DNA of 10,675 nucleotides from NCBI GenBank assembly GCA_020724325.1, contig DYHC01000040.1:1-10675 (forward strand), written 5' to 3'. Below the pieces are notes generated by a model, which saw only the letters and a list, made by a program, of their open reading frames with translations, made no database searches and was not told the DNA's origin. Shown piece by piece: positions 1-9,200 of the stretch. Made by a program: the position numbers and the translations under genes. The DNA is from Melioribacter roseus (lineage in GTDB: Bacteria; Bacteroidota; Ignavibacteria; Ignavibacteriales; Melioribacteraceae). Every line of letters starts with the position of its first letter. Positions within the stretch are counted from its first letter, which is position 1.

Positions 1-2739
1 GTTCGATTCGATAATTGTCCGCGCTCCATTTATCATTTCCCATGTAACAGGAATTCCAAGCCAAGGGTCTAATGTTCCCCATCGTCCAACTCCAATTAAC
101 AAATAAGGTGTTTTTTCTTTCAGCAAATGGGCATTGTATTGCGCAATTTCGTGGGCAACTTTAATAGTATGTTTACGATCGAACTTTTTTAAGTCGACAA
201 ACACAATATCTTTAATATCATTCATTACACCATGCCCAAGAACCTGATTGCTCTTACCTATTAATAATTCTTTTTCATATGAATCCAACTCAAGTTCTTC
301 AATTTCGTTGCTAATAACAAGCGGTCGCATCTGCAATAGTGCGAACTCTTTTGGTTTTCCTTCCGGCACAGTTAACTTAACAGCAAATTCTATCTCCACA
401 GGAGAACCTGTACCCCAGCTGCCCATATCTAACAGCAGAGATAAAATTTGGGGTAATGGAAAAACTTTATTCTTTAGAATAGGTGCAAGTGTAAATAACT
501 TTGTTCCCTCTCTTTCAGTTCCATCGTAAAGACTATTATTATCTATAGAGTAAGTAGAGCCGGTTAAATTAAGAGTACCGTCTTTAACAGCTTCATAAAG
601 ATTATATTTCTTAACAAGATTATCTTCATTAATATTTTTTTTCGGATGGCTTTCATTCAATTCCAGAGCAAAGAATTCGTGTGGAGAATAATTCAATAAA
701 TCATTGATAGTGGCAAATTGTATAATATGGTGTGGATATTTAGGACAAAACCTGAATGCAATTCCGCCATCAACAATATATTTTCCTAACCCCGGTGCAA
801 CAGAAACAATTCCATCGTGTGATTTGAGCGGGGGATTTGGATAAAAGTTATAAGATTTTGCAACACCAGAAAATTCTGGATAATATTTTCCATTACAATT
901 AGTGCCAGCAATCTTTTGAATTATTACAGCCATCTTTTCTTCTTCAAGTCGGTATGTGGTTACTTTGATATAATCTTTAGACCTTTGAAAATAGATGGAC
1001 ATGTATATTCTTTTTATAGCATGCAAAAGCTGTTTAATTCTTATTTTAATATCGGGATAATTATTAGGAAGCATAAAAGTTTCATAAACACCAGCAAAAG
1101 GTTGTCCTTGGGAATCTTCCAAAAGACTTGACGAACGAACCGCAATTGGATCTTTAACAAGCTCTAAAAAATCTTCTAACGAGGTTAAAGCATATGCAGG
1201 AAACTTCTTGGCTTTGAAAAACCGGTCTTTCAGTTCTTTATCATCATTACACTTTAGAGCAAATTCAAGCAAGTTATTATCGCTAATGAATTGATCGAAC
1301 ACATCAGTTGCAAGAACAACAGCAGGTGGAACAAATATCTTTACATTTTCGAAACGGTTTCTAATGTTGAAATCGCTTAATAACCGGTTAACAAATCCTA
1401 ATCCACGTGCTTTTCCGCCAAGTGACCCGCCGCCTATTCTCGCAAATGTTGTGGTTTCATCAAATGTATCTTTGCTAAAATCCGATATAACACCAATCTG
1501 CCTTGATTTGCGGAATTCTTTAACCGAGTCGATAAGCAATCTTCTCAATTCCTGTGTGGAATTAAAATCTGTCACTTTTTTCGGTCGTAATTGATGCGCC
1601 AGCCAAAATTCCGTTCGGGCTTTAAGCCAATTTGAAAAATGATTTCTTGAAGCGTGATAAAGAATACTTTCTTCGGGTACTTTTTTCAGTTCCTCTTCTA
1701 ATTCATTTAGGTTGGATGCTCGCCCAACAACGTCGCCATTTTCCAGCCGGAAAATAAAATCACCAAAACTGAAATATTTTACCATCAGCTTTCGCAAATC
1801 TTCAAGCAATGTAGGCGAGTCTTTCAATAAAAATGAAGCCCCGGCAGAAGCTGCAAGTTTTTCGTTTTCAAGCAGACTCGATTGTAAAATAACCGGAATA
1901 TCCTGCTGACGCTCTTTCACTTTACTGGCAAATTGTATACCTGCTTTTGCATCCGGTCTGCCTTCTTTATGAAAATCAATATCGGAAATTACTCCAAGTA
2001 TATACTCTTCATACTTTTCAAAATAATTCCATGCTTCTTCATAATTTGAACAGAGAAGAATTTTTGGACGTGCCCGCATTCTAAGGAATTTGTGAGAGAG
2101 GTTTATGCCCTCGGATAATAAACTTTGAGATTGTTTGAGTACTACAGTATAAACTGCCGGCAAGTAAGATGAATAAAACCTAATACTGTCTTCTACAAGG
2201 ATTATGGATTGAACGCCAAATTTCTTTGTGTCTTGTTCAACATTTTTTTTGTCTTCAATAAATTTAATGATGCCAAGAATTATTTTATAATCACCTTGCC
2301 AGATAAAAACTTTATCGAATACAGAAATATCTCTAGTTGAAATTAGTTCAATCATTTCTCTATTATCGTAACCTAACAGAACAATCGGAATATCTATTCC
2401 AGATTCCTTCATTTTTTTTGCAAATGTAATTACAGACATATCTTCGATGTGCATTGTCGTAATTATGAGGTCGAAGTGTCTATCTTCGTCCATCATTCTA
2501 AATGCTTCTGCACCAGATGAGACCTGGACGAGTTCCGGGGAATGACTAAGATTAAGCAGCTGGTATTCCTGTCTTATCAGTTCGTACAAACGGTTATCTT
2601 CTTCGAAGATGTAAGAATCGTATAAGCTGGAGACAAGAAGAATATCCCTTACGCGGAATTGCATTAGGTTATGAAAATCCTGATACTTTGAGTATCTGCT
2701 GGTTTCAATCAGTTCTTTGTTAAATTTAACCGGCTCCAT
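1..2739 (-). CDS. Receiver-domain / PPDK-like ATP-grasp protein (3' end beyond window)
   Basis: The minus strand is open for 913 codons from the ATG at 2739 to the window edge, so the C-terminus is missing. Residues ~30-165 form a receiver-like fold whose phosphoacceptor position is Thr (FDLIITT, T95). Residues ~178-325 form a second receiver-like domain with the acidic pair E183/D184, acceptor D253 (ISDID), S287/S288 and K306. From ~430 follows a PPDK/PEP-synthase N-terminal ATP-grasp domain: GGSLGGKARGL with K443, AVRSSSLLEDS with R535, EIEFA with E782/E784, and LLQMRPL with Q803. The swivelling phosphohistidine motif (TSHAA type) and the PEP-binding barrel of true PpsA or PPDK are not seen by residue 913. 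Bacteroides homologues I recall have this same layout and end near 990 residues, so about 70-80 residues are probably missing. They are often labelled phosphoenolpyruvate synthase, but the visible part supports only ATP binding and phospho-signalling. The substrate is unknown. No strong ribosome-binding site precedes the start. Confidence 0.88.
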   Translation of the reverse strand, partial: MEPVKFNKELIETSRYSKYQDFHNLMQFRVRDILLVSSLYDSYIFEEDNRLYELIRQEYQLLNLSHSPELVQVSSGAEAFRMMDEDRHFDLIITTMHIEDMSVITFAKKMKESGIDIPIVLLGYDNREMIELISTRDISVFDKVFIWQGDYKIILGIIKFIEDKKNVEQDTKKFGVQSIILVEDSIRFYSSYLPAVYTVVLKQSQSLLSEGINLSHKFLRMRARPKILLCSNYEEAWNYFEKYEEYILGVISDIDFHKEGRPDAKAGIQFASKVKERQQDIPVILQSSLLENEKLAASAGASFLLKDSPTLLEDLRKLMVKYFSFGDFIFRLENGDVVGRASNLNELEEELKKVPEESILYHASRNHFSNWLKARTEFWLAHQLRPKKVTDFNSTQELRRLLIDSVKEFRKSRQIGVISDFSKDTFDETTTFARIGGGSLGGKARGLGFVNRLLSDFNIRNRFENVKIFVPPAVVLATDVFDQFISDNNLLEFALKCNDDKELKDRFFKAKKFPAYALTSLEDFLELVKDPIAVRSSSLLEDSQGQPFAGVYETFMLPNNYPDIKIRIKQLLHAIKRIYMSIYFQRSKDYIKVTTYRLEEEKMAVIIQKIAGTNCNGKYYPEFSGVAKSYNFYPNPPLKSHDGIVSVAPGLGKYIVDGGIAFRFCPKYPHHIIQFATINDLLNYSPHEFFALELNESHPKKNINEDNLVKKYNLYEAVKDGTLNLTGSTYSIDNNSLYDGTEREGTKLFTLAPILKNKVFPLPQILSLLLDMGSWGTGSPVEIEFAVKLTVPEGKPKEFALLQMRPLVISNEIEELELDSYEKELLIGKSNQVLGHGVMNDIKDIVFVDLKKFDRKHTIKVAHEIAQYNAHLLKEKTPYLLIGVGRWGTLDPWLGIPVTWEMINGARTIIESN

Positions 2740-2801
2740 ATTCGTTCAGCTATTTTTCATTTATTGTAGAAGAAATAAATTTGAAGTTGCAAAAGTAAAC
2801 C

Positions 2802-2905
2802 GGCTCGTCTCAAAAGTATTTATTTATCTTAAATAGCGTGCTTATAGCCCGGATTTAACAGATTTCCGCAGATCAATTTTTAGATAAACTACTTTTGAGA
2901 CAGCC
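2802..2905. repeat. Foldback (MITE-like) element with IS-like inverted ends
   Basis: The sequence GTCTCAAAAGTA at 2807-2818 is matched by its exact reverse complement at 2890-2901. The match extends outward to GGCT on both sides, with one extra base in the left arm. It extends inward imperfectly (TTTATCTTAAA against TTTATCTAAAA), giving arms of roughly 28 bases around a central segment. The outer ends, GGCTGTCTCAAAAG when read inward, look like termini of known bacterial insertion sequences, as far as I remember for IS1182-like elements. There is no coding capacity and no clear target-site duplication. It sits between gdhA and the downstream gene on the minus strand. A nonautonomous mobile element is my inference. 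An unusual long-loop RNA hairpin is the alternative, but no T-run follows, so it is not a standard terminator. Confidence 0.55.
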
Positions 2906-2925
2906 ACATTTATTACGATAGGATT

Positions 2926-4314
<1,389 letters not shown>

Positions 4315-4549
4315 TTAATTATAGGGTTTGTACTGAAGAGGAAAACTTAGATTAAATGAGGAATAGGAAGTTTATAAAACTTTTGAATAGTGTAATAAAA
4401 AAATTCTGAAGTAGAAAAAACTTTTAAAATTATTGACGGTTTATTTTTGTGCGTAAGCCCCAATGTCTTTCACTTTTCCAAATGCGATAGAGGACTATTA
4501 TTTACGAGCACAAAATAGATTGTATGAAATTATTGTGCAAGTAAAATCA

Positions 4550-4906
4550 TCATATTTTTGATACAAGATAAGCAGCAAACCAGGAAAAGAATCCGGATAG
4601 GAATAAAATTAGAGTAAATGTATAGATCTGAATTTTTCTTCTCAGCTCTGGGGAGATCGGGATTTTTGAAGAAATATCGTTGGTTAGATAGTCTCCATTC
4701 TTAATATCCCAACTTGGAAATTGATTGGAAAACAGTTCCCTTTCCCGTCTATTCTTAATCTCAATGATTTTTAATGATTTAGTTTTTTGAGGAAAGTAGG
4801 TATTTTGTGACTGCCACCAGTTTTCGGGAATTTTAATTTCGATTAGTTCTTCTGGAGAATTATTAACAACGTTAAAGATAAACCGGTTGTTTTTTTTCTG
4901 TACCAT
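4550..4906 (-). CDS. Small tail-anchored membrane protein with WW-type module
   Basis: I do not recognise a named family for this 118-residue protein. Residues 1-90 are soluble and charged. Residues ~94-115 form one hydrophobic helix preceded by RRK, so by the positive-inside rule the N-terminus should be cytoplasmic. There is no signal peptide. Residues 17-49 carry SPEE, then IKIPENWW (24-31), then LKIIEI (45-50). This matches the C-terminal tail of the sugar transferase encoded just upstream (SPKK, INLPVEWW, LRVVEF). The gene follows the transferase stop by 24 nt and has a reasonable Shine-Dalgarno (AGGTGA, 5'-to-3' on the minus strand), so co-transcription is likely. Codons 3-5 include a run of eight A, which could be slippage-prone. 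A role together with the transferase is inferred from the shared module and the linkage. Confidence 0.75.
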   Translation of the reverse strand: MVQKKNNRFIFNVVNNSPEELIEIKIPENWWQSQNTYFPQKTKSLKIIEIKNRRERELFSNQFPSWDIKNGDYLTNDISSKIPISPELRRKIQIYTFTLILFLSGFFSWFAAYLVSKI

Positions 4907-4930
4907 AATTCACCTAAAATTTTTTCAGGT

Positions 4931-5764
4931 TTAGTTATTTGCTTCCTTTCTGAATTCTACAACCCGCAGATGGGTAAATTTGTTTTTAGAAGTTGTAATA
5001 CTATCATTTACATACCACCATTCTACAGGAAGATTGATTTGATATTTTTTTATTTTTTTTGGCGAATCAATTAAAACTATTGTTCCGTTTGTATTATTAG
5101 TTTCATCCGTGGAAGGAGAAATTGTAATAACATCTTCAAGAATGTTTAGGCGCGATGCAATCGATTTCGAATTCATAGCATTTGTCATAATTACAAAAGT
5201 GTAAAGGACAATTTTCAAATCCAGCCAGAAAGATCTATTAACATTGTAAAAGGTATCGAGCTCTACCAAATTCTTTATTCCATAATTTTTATCGCCAAAT
5301 ATCTGCCATACACCTGTTAGACCGGGTTTACAATTTATCACGTTCCGTTTTTCATATTGATCAGGAAAATTATTTTTAATGATTGTAAGTTCTTCTCTCA
5401 TTAATGGGCGGGGACCAACAACACTCATTTGTCCGGCAAGTATATTAAATAATTGAGGCAATTCATCCAAACCTGTATACCTAAGCCACCTTAAAAACGG
5501 ATTTAGATATAATTCATTTTCTGAAATTAAAATTGTTCTATTAGTGTTATCAGGTTTTGATGCGGAGCTTTTAATTGTACGGAATTTAATCATCCGGAAT
5601 TTATACTTCTCTAATGTTAAACCGCGGTCCTGAATAAAAATGGGGTTCTCTCTTAATGTGATCAGCTGAACAATGAAAATGAATAATTGAATTGGAAGGG
5701 TAAGAATAATAAGTGGAATGGTAAGCAGGAGGTCAAAAAATCTTTTTTGGCGGCAAGTATACAT
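4931..5764 (-). CDS. Polyprenyl-phosphate sugar-1-phosphate transferase, short form with extra tail
   Basis: This belongs to the bacterial sugar transferase family (PF02397-type monotopic phosphoglycosyl transferases such as PglC and the WcaJ C-terminal domain). Members transfer a sugar-1-phosphate from a nucleotide sugar to undecaprenyl phosphate, starting O-antigen, capsule or exopolysaccharide units. One membrane-inserted hydrophobic segment lies at ~10-36, with K7-R8 before it and P24 at the likely helix break. The catalytic Asp-Glu pair is D100-E101 in LDELPQLFNILAGQMSVVGPRPL-type sequence (99-121, each residue as expected). KPGLTGVWQI lies at 146-155 and LDLKIV at 181-186. There is no N-terminal CoA-binding-like multi-helix domain, so it is the short form. 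Residues ~210-277 extend beyond the usual end and carry INLPVEWW and LRVVEF, repeated in the next gene. The sugar cannot be predicted. No strong ribosome-binding site is visible. The AT-rich 68-bp gap upstream contains TATAAT-like strings, so a separate promoter is possible. Confidence 0.9.
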   Translation of the reverse strand: MYTCRQKRFFDLLLTIPLIILTLPIQLFIFIVQLITLRENPIFIQDRGLTLEKYKFRMIKFRTIKSSASKPDNTNRTILISENELYLNPFLRWLRYTGLDELPQLFNILAGQMSVVGPRPLMREELTIIKNNFPDQYEKRNVINCKPGLTGVWQIFGDKNYGIKNLVELDTFYNVNRSFWLDLKIVLYTFVIMTNAMNSKSIASRLNILEDVITISPSTDETNNTNGTIVLIDSPKKIKKYQINLPVEWWYVNDSITTSKNKFTHLRVVEFRKEANN

Positions 5765-5832
5765 TAAACATTATAATAAGTTTTGAACTAAATCTATTAT
5801 AATTATTCATAAAAATAAAGCACAAAAAAATA

Positions 5833-6600
5833 TCAGAATATTAACGTCCACATAACATAATCTAATATAAGTATCATTGCCGAGCTGAGAACAAATGAAC
5901 GGATTGTAGAATTGCCAACTCCTTCTGCCCCGCCTTCGGTTTTTAAACCAATGTGACACCCAAGCAGAGCTGTTACACCGCCAAACATCATTCCTTTTGT
6001 TAACCCAAAAAGTAAATCACTGAATTCGAAGTACCTTCTAACAGATTCAAAAGATACATTAAAGGAGACTCCAAGAAACAGATTAGAAATAAAATATGCA
6101 CCAATAATTGCAATTAAGTTAGCAAAAACAACAAGAACCGGCATCATTATAATTGCGGCAAAAAATCTTGGAGTTGCTAAAAAACGTACAGGACTAATTC
6201 CCATAGTATCGAGCGCATCAATCTGTTCTGTAACTTTCATAGAACCGAGTTCTGCCGCAATAGATGCGCCTACTCTGCCGGCAATAACTATTGCTGTAAG
6301 AACCGGACCAAGCTCTGTTATAATTGCTCTGCTTGTAGCTGTTCCAAGAAACGAGAGCGGAGCAATTCCCTTTAATTGATATGCAGCCTGCCACGCAGCT
6401 ACCGCACCTGTAAATACAGCAATTATTGTAACGAGCGGAATTGAACCAACTCCTATATGTTCCATCTGATAAACAAAATTTCTCCTGTTTTTAATTAAGG
6501 AAGGAGTATAAATAAAAATTTCTCCAAGCAGTTTAAATATCTGACCGCACTCCTGAAAAAAATCTAAAGTCTTACGACCAATTGTTTGAATAATTTCCAT
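5833..6600 (-). CDS. mlaE: MlaE/YrbE-family ABC transporter permease
   Basis: MlaE-family permeases sit in the inner membrane and, with an ATPase (MlaF) and an MCE protein (MlaD), move phospholipids or other lipids between the inner and outer membranes. The 255-residue length is normal. The family signature is clear: ELGPVLTAIVIAGRVGAS (96-113) followed by AAELGSMKVTEQIDALDTMG (115-134), then SPVRFLATPR (136-145). Hydrophobic segments lie at about 52-75, 93-113, 147-175, 197-216 and 235-254, after an amphipathic N-terminal stretch. The gene starts 32 nt after the antiporter stop, which suggests one operon. Neither MlaF nor MlaD is adjacent on either side, although they are usually linked, so its ATPase must be encoded elsewhere. 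The ATG at 6600 has only a weak ribosome-binding site, but the reading frame and family start agree. The gene symbol is by family, not proven orthology. Confidence 0.93.
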   Translation of the reverse strand: MEIIQTIGRKTLDFFQECGQIFKLLGEIFIYTPSLIKNRRNFVYQMEHIGVGSIPLVTIIAVFTGAVAAWQAAYQLKGIAPLSFLGTATSRAIITELGPVLTAIVIAGRVGASIAAELGSMKVTEQIDALDTMGISPVRFLATPRFFAAIIMMPVLVVFANLIAIIGAYFISNLFLGVSFNVSFESVRRYFEFSDLLFGLTKGMMFGGVTALLGCHIGLKTEGGAEGVGNSTIRSFVLSSAMILILDYVMWTLIF

Positions 6601-6632
6601 AGATATTGTCTTTAAAAAATTTCCTGCTAAAA

Positions 6633-8318
6633 CTAATAAAGCTGCTTCACTTTAGAAATTAGTTCGTTTGCGTCTTTTGATGCAATTATTTCTTCTATAA
6701 TTTTTACGTCATTATATTTCTTTGCAATATCGGAAAGTAGATTTAGTTGAATTTCCGGCTTGTCCTCAGGCGTTAAAAGTAAAACTATAAATTTAGCCGG
6801 CAGTTTATCTAGAGAATTCCATTCAATACCATTTCTAACAACTGCTGCTGCAATAATCGATTCCTTAGTGTTAATACGTGCATGTGGAATAGCTAAATGT
6901 TTTTCTAAACCGGTAGTAATTAATTCTTCCCTTTTCATTACACTATTATATAGTAGATTAAAATCAAGTTTTTTCTGAACCGCTACTATTTTGCATAATT
7001 CAGCGATTACTTCATCTTTAGTTTGAGAAGAAGAGAAAATAACGTATTCCTTTTTTAATAATGTATGAAAACTTAATTCTGTTTTTACTTTCTTTAAGAA
7101 GTAGTTCATAATAGGCGCACTGGATATTGAAGTAACCAACGCCATAATTATAAGTGCAACAAAGACCTTTTCATTTATCAATCCATATTGATAAGCCAAA
7201 GTACCCAGAACAATTTCCATTGCGCCACGCGAGTTCATTCCAAACCCGATTATAAGCGAATCGTTTTTATTTAACCCACCCCAATATGCCCCAAGACCGC
7301 AGCCAACAACTTTACCAATGAATGCCAGCACCAGAAAAACAGTAACAATTAACGGATCGAAGTTTTCGATAAAATTTATTCTTAGTCCGATGGAAACAAA
7401 GAAGAGTGGAGCAAAAATGTTTGTTACAAATTGGTAAATAATTTCGCGGGTTTCTTTTTTAAGATGAACTGAATCGCCTATTGCAATACCCATAATAAAC
7501 ACTCCAAAAATTGCATGAACACCAATATATTCCGTAAATGCAGCGCTTATAAATCCGAGAATAAAAATAAAATTCAATACCCCGCCGGGGAAAGTAAACC
7601 GCTTTTGTATGAATGGAAGTGAATAGTCTATAAATTTTCTTACAAAGATGAGAACAAAAACTAGAAAACTGCCAATTACAATTATTAATGATGATAACGA
7701 AAGGGAATGTCCGGAATTTTGACCTATCATGCTTAACACCACAGAAAAAATTATCCAGCCGACAAGGTCGTTAAACATTGCAGCAGCCATAATAAGGTAG
7801 CCGATTTCGGATTTGAATATTTGTAAGTCCATTAGAGTTCTGGCAACAACAGGTAACGCCGTAATTGAAAGCGCCGTTCCTACAAAAAGCGCAAAGACCA
7901 AATGCAGACTGGGATCTGTAAGTCCTAAAAATTCCGGGTAAAAATAGGCGGAGAAAAATCCAACAGAGAATGGAAACAGAATTCCTAATAAACTTATTAC
8001 TACTGCAGCTTTGCTCTGGCGTAAAACTAAAGAAAGGTCTATCTCTATTCCCGAAACAAGCAATAACATTACAACACCAAGCAATGTAATTCCATTTAGA
8101 GCAGTTACAACTTCTTCGGATTGGTTAAATAGACTGTTAAAAGTTCCGGGAAAAATTGTGCCTAAAATAGTAGGGCCCAAAATTATTCCGGCAATTATTT
8201 CACCAATAACTATTGGCTGCTTAAAATATCTTAGAAGCTCGCCAAGTCCACGTGCAAAAAATAGAATTACGCTCAGACTTAATAGAAAGATTGTAATATC
8301 AGTTGCGCTTAAGCCCAT
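6633..8318 (-). CDS. Cation/proton antiporter with C-terminal PTS EIIA-like domain
   Basis: Residues ~8-408 are a multi-helix Na+(or K+)/H+ antiporter of the CPA superfamily (KefB/NapA-like). Motifs include VIGEIIAGIILGPTILG (37-53), the ion-site region AMFNDLVGW (180-188, N183-D184), HAIFGVFIMGIAIGDS (268-283), PLFFVSIGLRI (304-314) and GMNSRGAMEIVLG (360-372). Residues ~415-561 resemble a fructose/nitrogen-type PTS EIIA domain, with the phosphorylatable His in LAIPHAR (H479) and VVRNGIEW (493-500). There is no TrkA-N domain, unlike classic Kef channels. The family exports sodium or potassium in exchange for protons, and the ion is not determinable here. The Asn-Asp pair is typical of electroneutral members, so that mode is an inference. 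The ATG lies 2 nt after the stress-protein stop and has no clear Shine-Dalgarno, which suggests translational coupling. No PTS genes are in the window. Confidence 0.93.
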   Translation of the reverse strand: MGLSATDITIFLLSLSVILFFARGLGELLRYFKQPIVIGEIIAGIILGPTILGTIFPGTFNSLFNQSEEVVTALNGITLLGVVMLLLVSGIEIDLSLVLRQSKAAVVISLLGILFPFSVGFFSAYFYPEFLGLTDPSLHLVFALFVGTALSITALPVVARTLMDLQIFKSEIGYLIMAAAMFNDLVGWIIFSVVLSMIGQNSGHSLSLSSLIIVIGSFLVFVLIFVRKFIDYSLPFIQKRFTFPGGVLNFIFILGFISAAFTEYIGVHAIFGVFIMGIAIGDSVHLKKETREIIYQFVTNIFAPLFFVSIGLRINFIENFDPLIVTVFLVLAFIGKVVGCGLGAYWGGLNKNDSLIIGFGMNSRGAMEIVLGTLAYQYGLINEKVFVALIIMALVTSISSAPIMNYFLKKVKTELSFHTLLKKEYVIFSSSQTKDEVIAELCKIVAVQKKLDFNLLYNSVMKREELITTGLEKHLAIPHARINTKESIIAAAVVRNGIEWNSLDKLPAKFIVLLLTPEDKPEIQLNLLSDIAKKYNDVKIIEEIIASKDANELISKVKQLY

Positions 8319-8320
8319 AA

Positions 8321-9157
8321 TCAGTTACGAATTATTAAAAGTGAGCAAGGTAATCGGCTCAAAATAAATTCAATATCATGCTGAAATAGTTTGTCAAAAA
8401 ATTTTAATTTCTTAGGTGGAGATGGGACAACAAATAAATCGCTGCTGTTTTCTTTTACAAAATTTCTTGCCTCCCAGCCCTGCTTACCAAAAAGGGCCAC
8501 AGTGGAATAATCGAGTCCTTTTAAATTTAGTTCCCTTGCAAATAATTTTAATTTGCCTTCTTCTTCAATCTGCCATTCCTGTTTACTTTTTTCAGTATCA
8601 TCGATTGATCTGCTGTCATACACGGTTATAGCAAGACCGGGTACTTCAAATTCTTTAACAAGAAAAAATTCGTTGGCATTTTCCAGTTTAGCAAACTCAT
8701 AAGATTTTTTAACTGCTGTTTCGCCAAGCGGAGTAAAATCTACTGACACACAAAATTTTTTAAATTGTTCAGGTTCTAAATGAGGATTGGTTAAAATCAA
8801 AACCGAACATGGTGATTCACTCATTATTGTTCGAGCAACCGAGCCCAGGTAATACTTTATAACATTTTCTTTTTCAAGCGCACCGGCAATCAGCAGATCC
8901 ACATTGTATTCTGAGGCAGCATTAATAATGGATTTTGCAGGTTCCCCTTTTTTCCATACCAGCTCAAATGAACTGCGCGAGATTCCAGCTTTCTGAATTA
9001 ATTGATCGATTTGAGATTGCGTTTCAGTATTTTTTTCGCCAACATGAATCAAACAAAGCCCGGAATTGAACAAGTTTTTAAGTCTAAGAGCAGATTTAAG
9101 AAGCGGCAGCCCATTTGGAGAAAATGTAATAGCTAAACCGATTTTTTTGAATAGCAT
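8321..9157 (-). CDS. Tandem universal stress protein (two UspA domains)
   Basis: Two UspA-type domains are joined in 278 residues, approximately 1-125 and 134-278. Domain 1 starts LFKKIGLAITFSPNG and ends with the nucleotide-loop remnant GALEKENVIKYYLGSVA (G92, G105-S106) and CSVLIL. Domain 2 starts FCVSVDFTPLGETA (D140) and ends CSLLIIRN, but its loop region (VVPSPPKKLKFF) lacks the Gly-rich motif. Such proteins bind ATP or act as regulators and are often encoded beside CPA antiporters, so a role with the next gene is likely. I chose the ATG at 9157 because it gives the normal Usp beginning. A TTG two codons upstream (9163) would add two residues, and neither start has a convincing ribosome-binding site. 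This appears to be the first gene of a five-gene unit: the antiporter starts 2 nt after its stop. Confidence 0.9.
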   Translation of the reverse strand: MLFKKIGLAITFSPNGLPLLKSALRLKNLFNSGLCLIHVGEKNTETQSQIDQLIQKAGISRSSFELVWKKGEPAKSIINAASEYNVDLLIAGALEKENVIKYYLGSVARTIMSESPCSVLILTNPHLEPEQFKKFCVSVDFTPLGETAVKKSYEFAKLENANEFFLVKEFEVPGLAITVYDSRSIDDTEKSKQEWQIEEEGKLKLFARELNLKGLDYSTVALFGKQGWEARNFVKENSSDLFVVPSPPKKLKFFDKLFQHDIEFILSRLPCSLLIIRN

Positions 9158-9200
9158 TTCCAATTATGTTTGTAATCCCAGTTAAGTAATTCTTTTCTTA

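Noticed and set aside
248..1909. Several short plus-strand frames (65-93 codons) within the first 2.7 kb
   Set aside because: All are antisense to the continuous 913-codon minus-strand frame, which has strong domain motifs throughout.
2740..2925. CRISPR-like or tandem repeat between gdhA and the receiver-PPDK gene
   Set aside because: There is one inverted pair only, with no direct repeats or spacers.
4508..4538. Inverted repeat GCACAA ... TTGTGC just downstream of the small membrane-protein gene
   Set aside because: The stem is only 6 bp with a 19-base loop and no T-run, so a terminator call is not supported.
8011..8367. A 118-codon plus-strand frame over the antiporter start and stress-protein end
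   Set aside because: It is antisense to two clear family members and has a low-complexity composition expected from the opposite strand.
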